Shown here: positions 23,835 through 30,921 of the stretch, piece after piece | Position numbering within the stretch: position 1 is the first letter of the stretch | Layout of the letters: each line of letters opens with the position of its first letter | Origin: JAUVIB01 sp964424545 | GTDB lineage: Bacteria; Calditrichota; Calditrichia; Calditrichales; Calditrichaceae | Length of the DNA: 30,921 bases | Direction: 5' to 3' | Assembly (NCBI GenBank): GCA_964424545.1 | Contig: CAYRJN010000022.1 | Span: forward strand, 1-30,921 | Made by a program: the position numbers and the translations under genes | The notes under the pieces: generated by a model | What the model was told of the DNA's origin: nothing | Seen by the model: only the letters and a program-made list of their open reading frames with translations | The model's database searches: none

Positions 23835-24974
23835 ATGCCAGTGCAAAGAAAACTTAAAATGGGTATAATCGGCGGCGGACCGGGCTCATTTATCGGGCCG
23901 GTGCATTATAAGGCGGCTATTCTAGATAATAAGGTGGAATTGGTTGCCGGCGCTTTCAGCCGCGACGAGGTTAAATCAAAAAAAACGGGACGACAATTAT
24001 TCCTTAATCCTCGGCGCGTATATCACAATTTTGCCGACATGCTGGAAAATGAAAAAATACTTCCAAAAGGCGAACGCATCGATTTTGTAACCATTGCCAC
24101 ACCGAATGATTCCCATTTTGCCATTTCCATAGAGGCGCTAAAGGCCGGATTTCATGTAATGTGCGAAAAACCTATGACGGTGACGGTAGAGGAAGCGCGC
24201 GAATTACAGGAGGTTGTCCGTTCAACGGGAAAAATATTTGCTTTGATGCATAATTATACCGGTTATCCTATGGTTAAGCTGGCCAGAGACTTGGTGCGTA
24301 AAGGGAAATTGGGCGAAGTTCGTAAAGTCGTTGTACAATATCCGCAGGGTCGTCATAAAAAACCGTTGGAACATTTGAAAAGCAGGAAAAGCGGAGGGAT
24401 CGAAGATATCGGAACGCACGCGGAAAATTTAGCCGAATATGTAAGCGGTCTTCGTATTTCAGAAGTCTGCGCGGATTTGCAAATATTAGAAGAAGAGCCG
24501 AAGCTGGACTATGACGGCAATTGTCTTCTGAGATTTACAAACGGCGCCCACGGCATTATTCATTTTAGTAAAATTGCCATGGGAGAAGAAAATAATCTGG
24601 CCATTTGGGTATACGGCAGCAATAAATCCATTGAATGGCGGCAGGAAAGGCCAAATATATTAAAAATATATGAACCCGACAGTCCGGTGCAGATATGGCG
24701 GCGGGGTAATGATTATATCTCTAAAATCTCAACAGCCGCTGCGCGTGCAAGCAGGCTTCCCGGCGGTCATCCCGAAGCCTTCCTCGAAGCTTTTGCTAAT
24801 ATTTATCATAATTTTTGCGATACAATTATACAATTGTCCGCCGGTAGAGAAGCAAATGCCGTGACTAATGATTTTCCCAAAGTAAGCGATGGTTTACGCG
24901 GGATGCTTTTTGTGGAGACCGTCATAAAAAGCGCTGGGAGCAGTGAAAAATGGACAAAGATGCCGGAAAAATAA
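23835..24974 (+). CDS. Gfo/Idh/MocA family sugar oxidoreductase, paralogue 1 (short-loop form)
   Basis: This 379-residue cytoplasmic NAD(P)-dependent oxidoreductase is of the type that oxidises or reduces hydroxyl/keto groups of sugars and glycosides. The Rossmann motif GIIGGGPGSFIG lies at 10-21, FVTIATPNDSHF at 84-95, the signature MCEKPM (109-114, Lys112 expected catalytic) and DIGTHAENL (191-199, His195 expected catalytic). A strong ribosome site (CCGGAGGCG) precedes the ATG. It is a tandem paralogue of the next gene and shares most blocks with it (GYPMVKLARDLV, AMGEENNLAIWVYG, LPGGHPEAFLEAFANIYHNF). However, between the YPQG motif and His195 it is 12 residues shorter and lacks the SWRTDP loop, which in such enzymes lies near the substrate. 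It may therefore have a different substrate or work together with its partner. The start of a sugar-catabolic gene run (23835-30921) is likely here. Confidence 0.88.
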   Translation: MPVQRKLKMGIIGGGPGSFIGPVHYKAAILDNKVELVAGAFSRDEVKSKKTGRQLFLNPRRVYHNFADMLENEKILPKGERIDFVTIATPNDSHFAISIEALKAGFHVMCEKPMTVTVEEARELQEVVRSTGKIFALMHNYTGYPMVKLARDLVRKGKLGEVRKVVVQYPQGRHKKPLEHLKSRKSGGIEDIGTHAENLAEYVSGLRISEVCADLQILEEEPKLDYDGNCLLRFTNGAHGIIHFSKIAMGEENNLAIWVYGSNKSIEWRQERPNILKIYEPDSPVQIWRRGNDYISKISTAAARASRLPGGHPEAFLEAFANIYHNFCDTIIQLSAGREANAVTNDFPKVSDGLRGMLFVETVIKSAGSSEKWTKMPEK

Positions 24975-25133
24975 AATCACCATAAATGAATGTTTTTATG
25001 GAAGATATTAGTTTTGATGAATTGATTAAAAAACGATAATTTTGATACGTATTGATATAGATTTATTAATTTCGAATTTAGAAAAAATATTTTTTCAAGT
25101 TAAAAAGTGAAATACATATGGAGAGGAATGGAT

Positions 25134-26300
25134 ATGAGTAAGAAATTAAAGATGGGAATGGTTGGCGGGGGGCCCGGAGCCTTCATAGGCGAAGTGCATC
25201 GAAAAGCGTCGCGTATTGACGGTTTAATTGAACTGGTCGGCGGAGCCTTTGATATAAATCCGCAGAGAAGCAAAGAGCAGGGAGAAATTTTGGGATTAGA
25301 TCCCGTTCGCGTTTATGATGATTATAAAGAACTGATCGAAAAGGAAAGCGCTCTTTCCGAAAAGGAGAGAATGGATTTTATTTCGGTTGTAACTCCAAAT
25401 AACTGGCATTTTCCCATTGCCAGAGATTTGCTTAAAGCGGGCTTTAACGTAATGTGTGAAAAACCGATGACCATGACGGTGGAAGAGGCTAAAGAGCTTA
25501 AGAAGATTGTCGAAGAATCCGGTAAGACTTTCGGTTTGATGCATAACTATACAGGTTATCCACTGGTAAAACTTGCCCGCGATATGGTTAAAAACGGCGA
25601 TATCGGCGAAGTGCGTAAAATTATCGTTCGTTATCCGCAAGGCTGGCTGGCCAAACCCATTGAGCGTGAAGGGCAGATGCAAGCTTCATGGAGAACCGAT
25701 CCTAAGCAGTCCGGTGCCGCCGGCAGTATCGGCGATATCGGCACTCATGCGGAAAACCTATCCGAATATATAACTGGATTGAAAATTAGTAAAATTTGCG
25801 CTCATTTGACTACATTTGTCGATGGACGTCTTTTGGATGACGATGGTAATACGTTGCTGCAATTTGATAACGGCGCCAGTGGGATTCTTCATGTCAGTCA
25901 AATCGCCATCGGGGAAGAAAATAATCTCGGTATCTGGATTTACGGTACAAAAAAAGGCTTGGAATGGCATCAAGAACATCCCAATTCATTACTTGTTAAA
26001 GAAATCGGAAAACCCGCCCAAGTTTGGACGCGCGGAAATGATTATGTAGCCGAATATTCACCCGCCGCCGCTCGTGCTACCCGACTGCCGAGCGGTCATC
26101 CCGAAGCCTTTTTTGAGGCCTTTGCCAATAATTACAGGAATTTTGCCGAGACCATAATGGCTAAGAGAGAGGGGAAAGAGGTTGGTGAGCTGATTGCCGA
26201 TTTTCCCAACGTTGACGATGGTATTAGGGGGATGGTTTTTATCGACACGGTTATAAAAAGCGCCAAGAGCGATCAAAAATGGACGGATATGCCGAAATAA
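25134..26300 (+). CDS. Gfo/Idh/MocA family sugar oxidoreductase, paralogue 2 (full-loop form)
   Basis: This 388-residue cytoplasmic NAD(P)-dependent sugar oxidoreductase carries GMVGGGPGAFIGEVHRKA (8-25), MCEKPM (Lys110), SWRTDPKQSG (185-194) and DIGTHAENL (His205). I chose the ATG at 25134, preceded by GAGAGG; the frame is open back to GTG 25107, and ATG 25128 is also possible. The GGGPGAFIG-VHRKA opening is typical of a subgroup found beside TIM-barrel sugar isomerases and ThuA or DUF1080 proteins in glycoside-use clusters. Members of such clusters have been shown to oxidise glucosides at C3; that function is only inferred here. The gene follows paralogue 1 by 159 bases and precedes the TIM-barrel isomerase by 63, so the second pair is probably cotranscribed. 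Substrate and direction of reaction are unknown. Confidence 0.9.
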   Translation: MSKKLKMGMVGGGPGAFIGEVHRKASRIDGLIELVGGAFDINPQRSKEQGEILGLDPVRVYDDYKELIEKESALSEKERMDFISVVTPNNWHFPIARDLLKAGFNVMCEKPMTMTVEEAKELKKIVEESGKTFGLMHNYTGYPLVKLARDMVKNGDIGEVRKIIVRYPQGWLAKPIEREGQMQASWRTDPKQSGAAGSIGDIGTHAENLSEYITGLKISKICAHLTTFVDGRLLDDDGNTLLQFDNGASGILHVSQIAIGEENNLGIWIYGTKKGLEWHQEHPNSLLVKEIGKPAQVWTRGNDYVAEYSPAAARATRLPSGHPEAFFEAFANNYRNFAETIMAKREGKEVGELIADFPNVDDGIRGMVFIDTVIKSAKSDQKWTDMPK

Positions 26301-26363
26301 AACGCCATAACCGCTAATAATTTTTAGGTATGATTAGAAAGAATTTATGAACAGGGAGGAATT

Positions 26364-27365
26364 ATGAGCAGACCCGTAACGCTATGCACAGGTCAATGGG
26401 CCGATATGACGATAGATGTTCTGGCTTCCAAAGCGTCTAAATGGGGATACGACGGTTTAGAGCTGGCCTGCTGGGGAGAACATATCGATGTATATAAAGC
26501 GGCTGATGATCAACGATATTGCGACGGTATTTTGGAAACCTTAAAAAAATACAACATGAGCTTGTTTGCCATCAGCAATCATCTTGCCGGTCAGTTGGTT
26601 TGCGATCTTAACAACGATGAACGTTCGGATGCTTTTGCTCCACCTGAATATGCGGGGGACGCGGAAGCCAAAAGACGTTGGGCGGTGGAAACCATGATTA
26701 AAACGGTCCACGCCGCTAAAAATCTCGGCGTGACTATTGTAAACGGTTTTACAGGATCGTCAATTTGGCATCTGTTATATGACTTTCCGCCTACGCCTCG
26801 AAAAATGATCGACGACGGTTATGCCTATTTTGCAGAAATGTGGAATCCTATTCTCGATGTTTTTGACGAACTGGGCGTTAAATTTGCATTGGAAGTGCAT
26901 CCCACGGAAATCGCTTTTGATCTATTCAGCGCAAAACGCGCCTTGGAAGAAATTAATCATCGTCCGGCGTTCGGTTTTAATTTTGATCCGAGTCATCTTA
27001 TTTGGCAAATGGTTGATCCCGTTGAGTTTATATATGAGTTTTCCGATCGCATCTATCATGTTCACATGAAAGACGCGGCAGTGCAGCTAAACGGACGCAG
27101 CGGAATTTTAACGTCCAATTTGCCTTTCGGTCATAAAGACCGCGGTTGGGATTTTCGCTCGCTCGGACACGGCGACGTTGATTTTAAGGAAATAATCCGC
27201 GCGTTTAATCATATAGGCTATAACGGTCCTCTCTCCGTCGAATGGGAAGACAGTGGTATGGAGCGTGAGTTTGGCGCAGAGGAAGCCTGCACCTTTGTTA
27301 AAAAAATTAATTTCAGTCCCTCCGATGTAAAATTTGATGCGGCTTTTGATAAAGACAATGCTTAG
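26364..27365 (+). CDS. TIM-barrel sugar isomerase/epimerase (xylose isomerase-like)
   Basis: This 333-residue cytoplasmic protein belongs to the sugar phosphate isomerase/epimerase superfamily (AP endonuclease 2/xylose isomerase-like barrel). A metal-binding tetrad is visible: Glu177 in ALEVHPTE, Asp208 in NFDPSH, His234 in YHVHMKDA and Glu293 in SVEWED, in the order and spacing expected for the fold. Length fits the family. The ribosome site is a strong GGGAGGA before ATG. In clusters with Gfo/Idh/MocA enzymes, relatives act as 3-keto-sugar isomerases or epimerases, or take part in removing the aglycone from 3-keto-glycosides (DgpBC-like, IolE/IolI-like). That role would fit here, but sequence alone does not fix it. 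It starts 63 bases after paralogue 2 and lies 56 bases before an unknown exported protein. Confidence 0.88.
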   Translation: MSRPVTLCTGQWADMTIDVLASKASKWGYDGLELACWGEHIDVYKAADDQRYCDGILETLKKYNMSLFAISNHLAGQLVCDLNNDERSDAFAPPEYAGDAEAKRRWAVETMIKTVHAAKNLGVTIVNGFTGSSIWHLLYDFPPTPRKMIDDGYAYFAEMWNPILDVFDELGVKFALEVHPTEIAFDLFSAKRALEEINHRPAFGFNFDPSHLIWQMVDPVEFIYEFSDRIYHVHMKDAAVQLNGRSGILTSNLPFGHKDRGWDFRSLGHGDVDFKEIIRAFNHIGYNGPLSVEWEDSGMEREFGAEEACTFVKKINFSPSDVKFDAAFDKDNA

Positions 27366-27421
27366 ACTTGTAAATAAAAATAATGACTTATATATATAAA
27401 AGCATATCAGGACAGAGTATA

Positions 27422-28228
27422 ATGCGCTTGCTCCTGTTTTTCTTCATTACTATTGCCGTCGCTTATGGTAAGGGAAAGGATAGCCTGAAAATATGGAATG
27501 CAAAGGCGAGGAAGCTGCATGAACAGCGCAGGTTGCTCGAATCCAGCGTCTATTATGAAAAAATAGTAAAAAGTGATCCGCCTGTTTTATCGGACGAGGC
27601 TATAAAAAAACTGGCCTTGCATTTTATTCCCCGTCTTTATACGACGCCTTCCGAATATTTCTCTTTGGAAGATATCGTCGCTGTACTGCATCCAGAACGA
27701 TCCGTAATTGCATATCATCTTTTTTGGGATGACGATATCGATTTTCCCGAAGATAACGATCCCACGGATCATGAAATCATTTGGATTGAATATGATGAAA
27801 AAAGTATGAATGTTACGGATGTAATTACCTATTTTCACGGTAAACGATTAAGAAACGCTGCCGCCGTAAAAGACGCCAATGAGCACGAAGGACGGGCTCG
27901 TATTAATATCGAATGGGGGAAACACGGCAGTATTCCGTACTGTTCATCATCCGGTAATTGTAAAAAATTCTATGGACTATTGCAAGATCACTGGAAAAAA
28001 TTACATGATATCGGTATTCGCAAACCGGATCACTATTTTGCCCTCAACTGGCCACATAAATTTGCCGGGAACTTTTCTGATTATACTGATTTCTCACGCT
28101 TTATCGAACCCGTATCAATGTTAAAAACAAATAATACAATAGTAAAAACCGAATGGGCCAACGCGGTTTTAGATCAATATTTTTTGCCGTATAATTTTTA
28201 TCCGAAAACGGAATGGCCCTGGCAATAA
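27422..28228 (+). CDS. Uncharacterised exported protein, possibly distant NPP1/Vps62-like
   Basis: The 268-residue protein has a signal peptide (RLLLFFFITIAVAYG), then a short helical region (about 20-70) that could be one TPR-like pair, and a beta-rich domain with conserved-looking polar clusters: VIAYHLFWDDD (95-105), DHEIIWIEYD (116-125), YFHGKRL (137-143) and EWGKHGSIPYCSSSGNCKKF (164-183). I do not recognise a family with certainty. The order DHE...FHG...GKHG recalls, weakly, the GDHEGDWE...HG...GKHA pattern of NPP1/Vps62-type proteins. Two cysteines (174, 180) could form a disulphide. The frame is open to ATG 27383, but ATG 27422 begins the signal peptide directly. It sits between the isomerase and a Tat-exported oxidoreductase, 17 bases before the latter, so it is part of the sugar operon and acts outside the cytoplasm. 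Its function is unknown. Confidence 0.6.
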   Translation: MRLLLFFFITIAVAYGKGKDSLKIWNAKARKLHEQRRLLESSVYYEKIVKSDPPVLSDEAIKKLALHFIPRLYTTPSEYFSLEDIVAVLHPERSVIAYHLFWDDDIDFPEDNDPTDHEIIWIEYDEKSMNVTDVITYFHGKRLRNAAAVKDANEHEGRARINIEWGKHGSIPYCSSSGNCKKFYGLLQDHWKKLHDIGIRKPDHYFALNWPHKFAGNFSDYTDFSRFIEPVSMLKTNNTIVKTEWANAVLDQYFLPYNFYPKTEWPWQ

Positions 28229-28245
28229 ACTGTAAAGGAGTTGTT

Positions 28246-29574
28246 ATGACCCTTAATAATAAAAAACATATTAAACGGCGTGATTTTATAAAAAAAGTCG
28301 GCGGCGCTGTAATCGGTGCGAGCGTTGCGCCCTATTTTATTCCCGATAAGGCTCTCGGTAAATCCGGTAATATTGCTCCAAGCAACCGTATTGTAATGGG
28401 CAGTATCGGCGTGGGCAGCATGGGCAGTGGAAATTTATCGGGATTTCTTGAAAAAAAAGAAGTGCAAATGGTCGCTGTTTGCGATGTATATAAAGGACAT
28501 CGCTTACGCGCCAAATCCATGACCGACGCGAAATACGGAAATCGTGATTGTAAAGATTATAATGATTATCGGGAGCTTTTATCGCGAGATGATATTGACG
28601 CTGTGATGATTGCTACGCCGGATCATTGGCATGCGTTAATTGCCGTGCTTGCCGCCCAATCGGGAAAGGATATATACGGGGAGAAACCTTTGGCCTATAA
28701 TGTCGCCGAAGGGCGGGCTATTGTTAACGCCGTGCAACAATACGGACGGGTTTGGCAGACCGGAAGCTGGCAGCGTTCGCAGCGTCATTTTCGTTATGCC
28801 TGCGAATTGGTGCGTAACGGACGTATAGGAGAAGTGAAGACCGTTCGCGTTGGTTTGCCTCATGGCAATGGAGCAATTAAAGGTGAAACGGGACCAGAAA
28901 AAATACCGCAGGGGTTGGATTTCGATTTTTGGCTGGGTCCGGCGCCAAAGAGGCCGTATAATCATAATTTGCTTCCCGAAAAATGGCGATGGGTGCGCGA
29001 TTTTTCCAGCGGACAATTAACCGATTGGGCGGGACATCATTGTGATATTGCTTTATGGGGGATGAACGCCGAAAGAAGCGCACCCGTAAAAATTCACGGG
29101 CAGGCGGATTTTCCGCAAGCCGAAGACGGTTTATATAACACGCCACCGAGTTATTGGTTTGAGGCTGAATATGCCGAAGGCTTTACAATGATTGTAGCCG
29201 ACGCCCACCAGCAGCCGATGGGAATGGGTGCGCAGTTTCTTGGAGAAAAAGGATGGATTCATGTTAACCGTAACGGTCTTACAACCTATCCTAAATCAAT
29301 AATCAATGAAAAAATAAGACCGAGCGAGGTCCATTTATATAAAAGCGACGATCATAAACAAAATTTTCTGGATTGTGTGCGCAGCAGAGCAGAAACAGTA
29401 ACCCCGGTCGATAAGGCTTATCATTCCATTTTAGTAGCTCATCTCGGAATGGTTGCCATGACCTTGGGAAGAGCAGTTGAATGGAACAAAGATGTAGAGC
29501 GATTTGTAAATGATTCCGAAGCCGATCGTCTTTTAAGACGCCCGATGAGAGCTCCATGGAATTTAAAAGTATGA
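28246..29574 (+). CDS. Tat-exported Gfo/Idh/MocA family oxidoreductase (GH109-like group)
   Basis: This 442-residue protein starts with a twin-arginine signal (KRRDFIKKVGGAVIGASVAP, 10-29), so it is folded, probably with NAD(P) bound, before export to the periplasm. The ATG at 28246 with AAAGGAG upstream is chosen; an upstream open frame from 28213 overlaps the previous gene. The Rossmann core follows with GSIGVGSMGSGN (52-63), VMIATPDHWHA (120-130), GEKPLA (145-150, Lys147), then QTGSWQRSQRHFRYACELV and WVRDFSSGQLTDWAGHHCD. That layout is typical of the long Gfo/Idh/MocA group common in Bacteroidota and Planctomycetota, which includes GH109 enzymes that cleave glycosides through a transient NAD-linked oxidation. 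It may therefore be a glycosidase or a periplasmic glycoside 3-dehydrogenase. The linked ThuA protein supports the latter. Substrate unknown. Confidence 0.88.
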   Translation: MTLNNKKHIKRRDFIKKVGGAVIGASVAPYFIPDKALGKSGNIAPSNRIVMGSIGVGSMGSGNLSGFLEKKEVQMVAVCDVYKGHRLRAKSMTDAKYGNRDCKDYNDYRELLSRDDIDAVMIATPDHWHALIAVLAAQSGKDIYGEKPLAYNVAEGRAIVNAVQQYGRVWQTGSWQRSQRHFRYACELVRNGRIGEVKTVRVGLPHGNGAIKGETGPEKIPQGLDFDFWLGPAPKRPYNHNLLPEKWRWVRDFSSGQLTDWAGHHCDIALWGMNAERSAPVKIHGQADFPQAEDGLYNTPPSYWFEAEYAEGFTMIVADAHQQPMGMGAQFLGEKGWIHVNRNGLTTYPKSIINEKIRPSEVHLYKSDDHKQNFLDCVRSRAETVTPVDKAYHSILVAHLGMVAMTLGRAVEWNKDVERFVNDSEADRLLRRPMRAPWNLKV

Positions 29575-29635
29575 TATAAGTAATATAATAACGATAGTAA
29601 AATTAATTAGTTATTAATAAAATTGAGGTGTTAAT

Positions 29636-30605
29636 ATGTTAAATCTTAGAAAAATAATAATTCCTTTCGTATTGATTGGCGCGCTTTTTTCTCACAGTTT
29701 GGCGCAGATACCGGAGGATGAAGTCAAATCTATAGAAAAAGCCATTCCCGCCGCAACAAAGGTAAAGCCTAAAAAGAAAAGGAATTTGCTGGTTTTTACG
29801 TTGGCCCTGGGTTATAAGCACTCTTCCATTCCTTATATTACTAAAATGCTGGAACTAATGTCCGAAAAGACAGGGGCGTTCAGCGTAACGATATCGGATG
29901 ATATGAAGGCTTTCGAAAAGGAGAATCTGAAAAAATTCGACGCCATTTTATTCAATAATACGACCATGTTAACCTTTAATGAACAAAAATATCGTGATAA
30001 TTTGATGGATTTTGTTAAAAGCGGCAAGGGGATTATAGGCATTCATGCGGCAATCGATAATTTTTATACGTGGTCCGAAGCGGCGGAGATGATGGGCGCT
30101 TTGTTTGACGGACATCCATGGGGTTCAAGCGGCCATTGGAAATTTAAGATAACCGATCCGAAAAATATTATCGTCTCTTCTTTCGGCGGAAAAGATTTTG
30201 AAGTAAGCGACGAAATTTATCGTCCCAAACAACGCGGCTTACGAGAGCATTATCGTGTTGTTCTCGCTTTAGACACAAAAGATAAACATAATATGAGTGT
30301 AAAAGGAGTGCGCGTTACGGACCGGGATATTCCCGTTAGCTGGCTTGGTAAATATAAAGGCGGCAGAGTGTTTTACTGCTCGTTCGGACATAATATTTCT
30401 ATTTTTTCCAATAAGAAAATTGTTCAGCATTACCTTGACGGAATACAATATGCGCTTGGCGATTTACTTGCCAATGACAAGCCTGTTCCTTTCGATGTAT
30501 CCAAGGCCGTTAATATTGATGATTTCAAGAAATTGCTTGAAGGGGTTAAAGTATATGATTACGGAAAATCCCGAAAAAGTTTAAGCGACATTAACGATTT
30601 ACTAC
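29636..30605 (+). CDS. Exported ThuA-domain protein, part before assembly gap
   Basis: This exported protein has a signal peptide (IIIPFVLIGALFSHSLAQ) and a ThuA-type glutamine-amidotransferase-like domain from about residue 48. Segments are LLVFTLALGYKHSSIPY, FDAILFNNTTML, FVKSGKGIIGIHAAIDNFY, WGSSGHWKFKITDP, LREHYRVVLALDT and RDIPVSWLGKYKGGRVFYCS followed by FGH. ThuA was first described in trehalose use in rhizobia, where ThuA and ThuB (a Gfo/Idh/MocA enzyme) process keto-trehalose, and ThuA-like proteins have since been linked to 3-keto-sugar metabolism. The Tat oxidoreductase just upstream (61 bases) is the obvious partner, so both would work on the same glycoside in the periplasm. ATG follows GAGGTG. 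The frame runs into ten N at 30606 and probably continues into HEAT repeats beyond (next entry). Confidence 0.83.
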
Positions 30606-30615
30606 NNNNNNNNNN
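30606..30615. other. Assembly gap (ten N)
   Basis: Ten undetermined bases within a coding region. The frames before and after differ, so the run is a placeholder for an unknown length. Confidence 0.97.
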
Positions 30616-30921
30616 ATTCCGATAAAGCTTTAATCGCTCAGCTGGAAACGGAGTTTGATAAATTTCTATCAACTAATAGCACCTTTGCCGCTAAACAATT
30701 CATTTGTGAAAAATTGAGTGTAATGGGCACGGATAAATCTATTCCGGCATTGCAAAAATTGCTACAAAATAATAAAACGGTTAATATCGCATTATATGCT
30801 CTGGAGCGTATTCCGGGCGAAGCGGTCAATTCAACGTTGATCAATGAACTTAAAAAGGCCAATAAAAAAAATAAAATAGCGATCATAAATGTTCTGGCTC
30901 GTCGCGGCGACCGGAAAGTAG
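30616..30921 (+). CDS. HEAT-repeat region, likely C-terminal extension of the ThuA protein, 3' partial
   Basis: After the gap the + strand is open to the window end and reads DKALIAQLETEFDKFLSTNS, then TFAAKQFICEKLSVMGTDKS, IPALQKLLQNNKTVNIALYA, LERIPGEAV and NVLARRGDRKV. This is a run of amphipathic helix pairs with the L..LG...A...L spacing of HEAT/PBS-lyase-like repeats. ThuA proteins with HEAT repeats after the ThuA domain are known from Bacteroidota and Planctomycetota, so this is most likely the same gene as the one ending at the gap rather than a new one. No start codon with a ribosome site is seen. HEAT repeats suggest protein-protein contact, perhaps with the periplasmic oxidoreductase or a further domain downstream. 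Confidence 0.65.

Overview
The window looks like draft-assembly DNA from an AT-rich heterotrophic bacterium of the Fibrobacteres-Chlorobi-Bacteroidetes (FCB) superphylum, probably a Calditrichota/KSB1/Ignavibacteria-like lineage. The main reason is that exported proteins end in a type IX secretion-type sorting domain (NYPNPFNPST...GVYFYRL...KKM), found on a papain-like protease, on an Asp-box repeat protein and as one orphan copy. Lipoproteins with clear lipoboxes and a futalosine-pathway gene (mqnA) fit this. Placement below superphylum level is inference. Two runs of ten N mark contig joins, and the reading frame changes across both.

Region 1 (1-9720, + strand) is a carbohydrate gene cluster. 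It holds a TPR protein cut by the window edge, an AGE-family sugar epimerase, an MFS sugar porter, an uncharacterised lipoprotein with an alpha-helical toroid-like domain, a GH106-type rhamnosidase split by one in-frame amber codon, and a collapsed remnant of a Gfo/Idh/MocA protein. The last two genes look as if they are decaying.

Region 2 (9737-16081) has mqnA and a small outer-membrane barrel protein on the - strand, then a divergent GH92 alpha-mannosidase with an N-terminal membrane segment, a DUF502 membrane protein, and an eight-helix membrane protein with a degenerate GGDEF domain.

Region 3 (16403-21682) is a secreted-protein block. It holds an orphan sorting domain, a chagasin-family cysteine-protease inhibitor lipoprotein directly followed by a papain-family protease with a sorting domain, an Asp-box protein with a sorting domain, and rtcB on the opposite strand.

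Region 4 (22368-30921, + strand) is a second sugar cluster. It holds a GH172/DUF2961 enzyme between inverted copies of a structured intergenic repeat, two tandem cytoplasmic Gfo/Idh/MocA paralogues, a TIM-barrel sugar isomerase/epimerase, an uncharacterised exported protein, a Tat-exported Gfo/Idh/MocA protein, and a ThuA-domain protein that appears to continue into HEAT repeats beyond the second gap. This gene set matches the logic of keto-sugar (C3-oxidation) routes for cleaving glycosides. Together with GH92, GH106 and the epimerase it suggests growth on mannose-, rhamnose- and furanose-containing glycans. No SusC/SusD pair, CRISPR array, tRNA, rRNA or transposase was seen.
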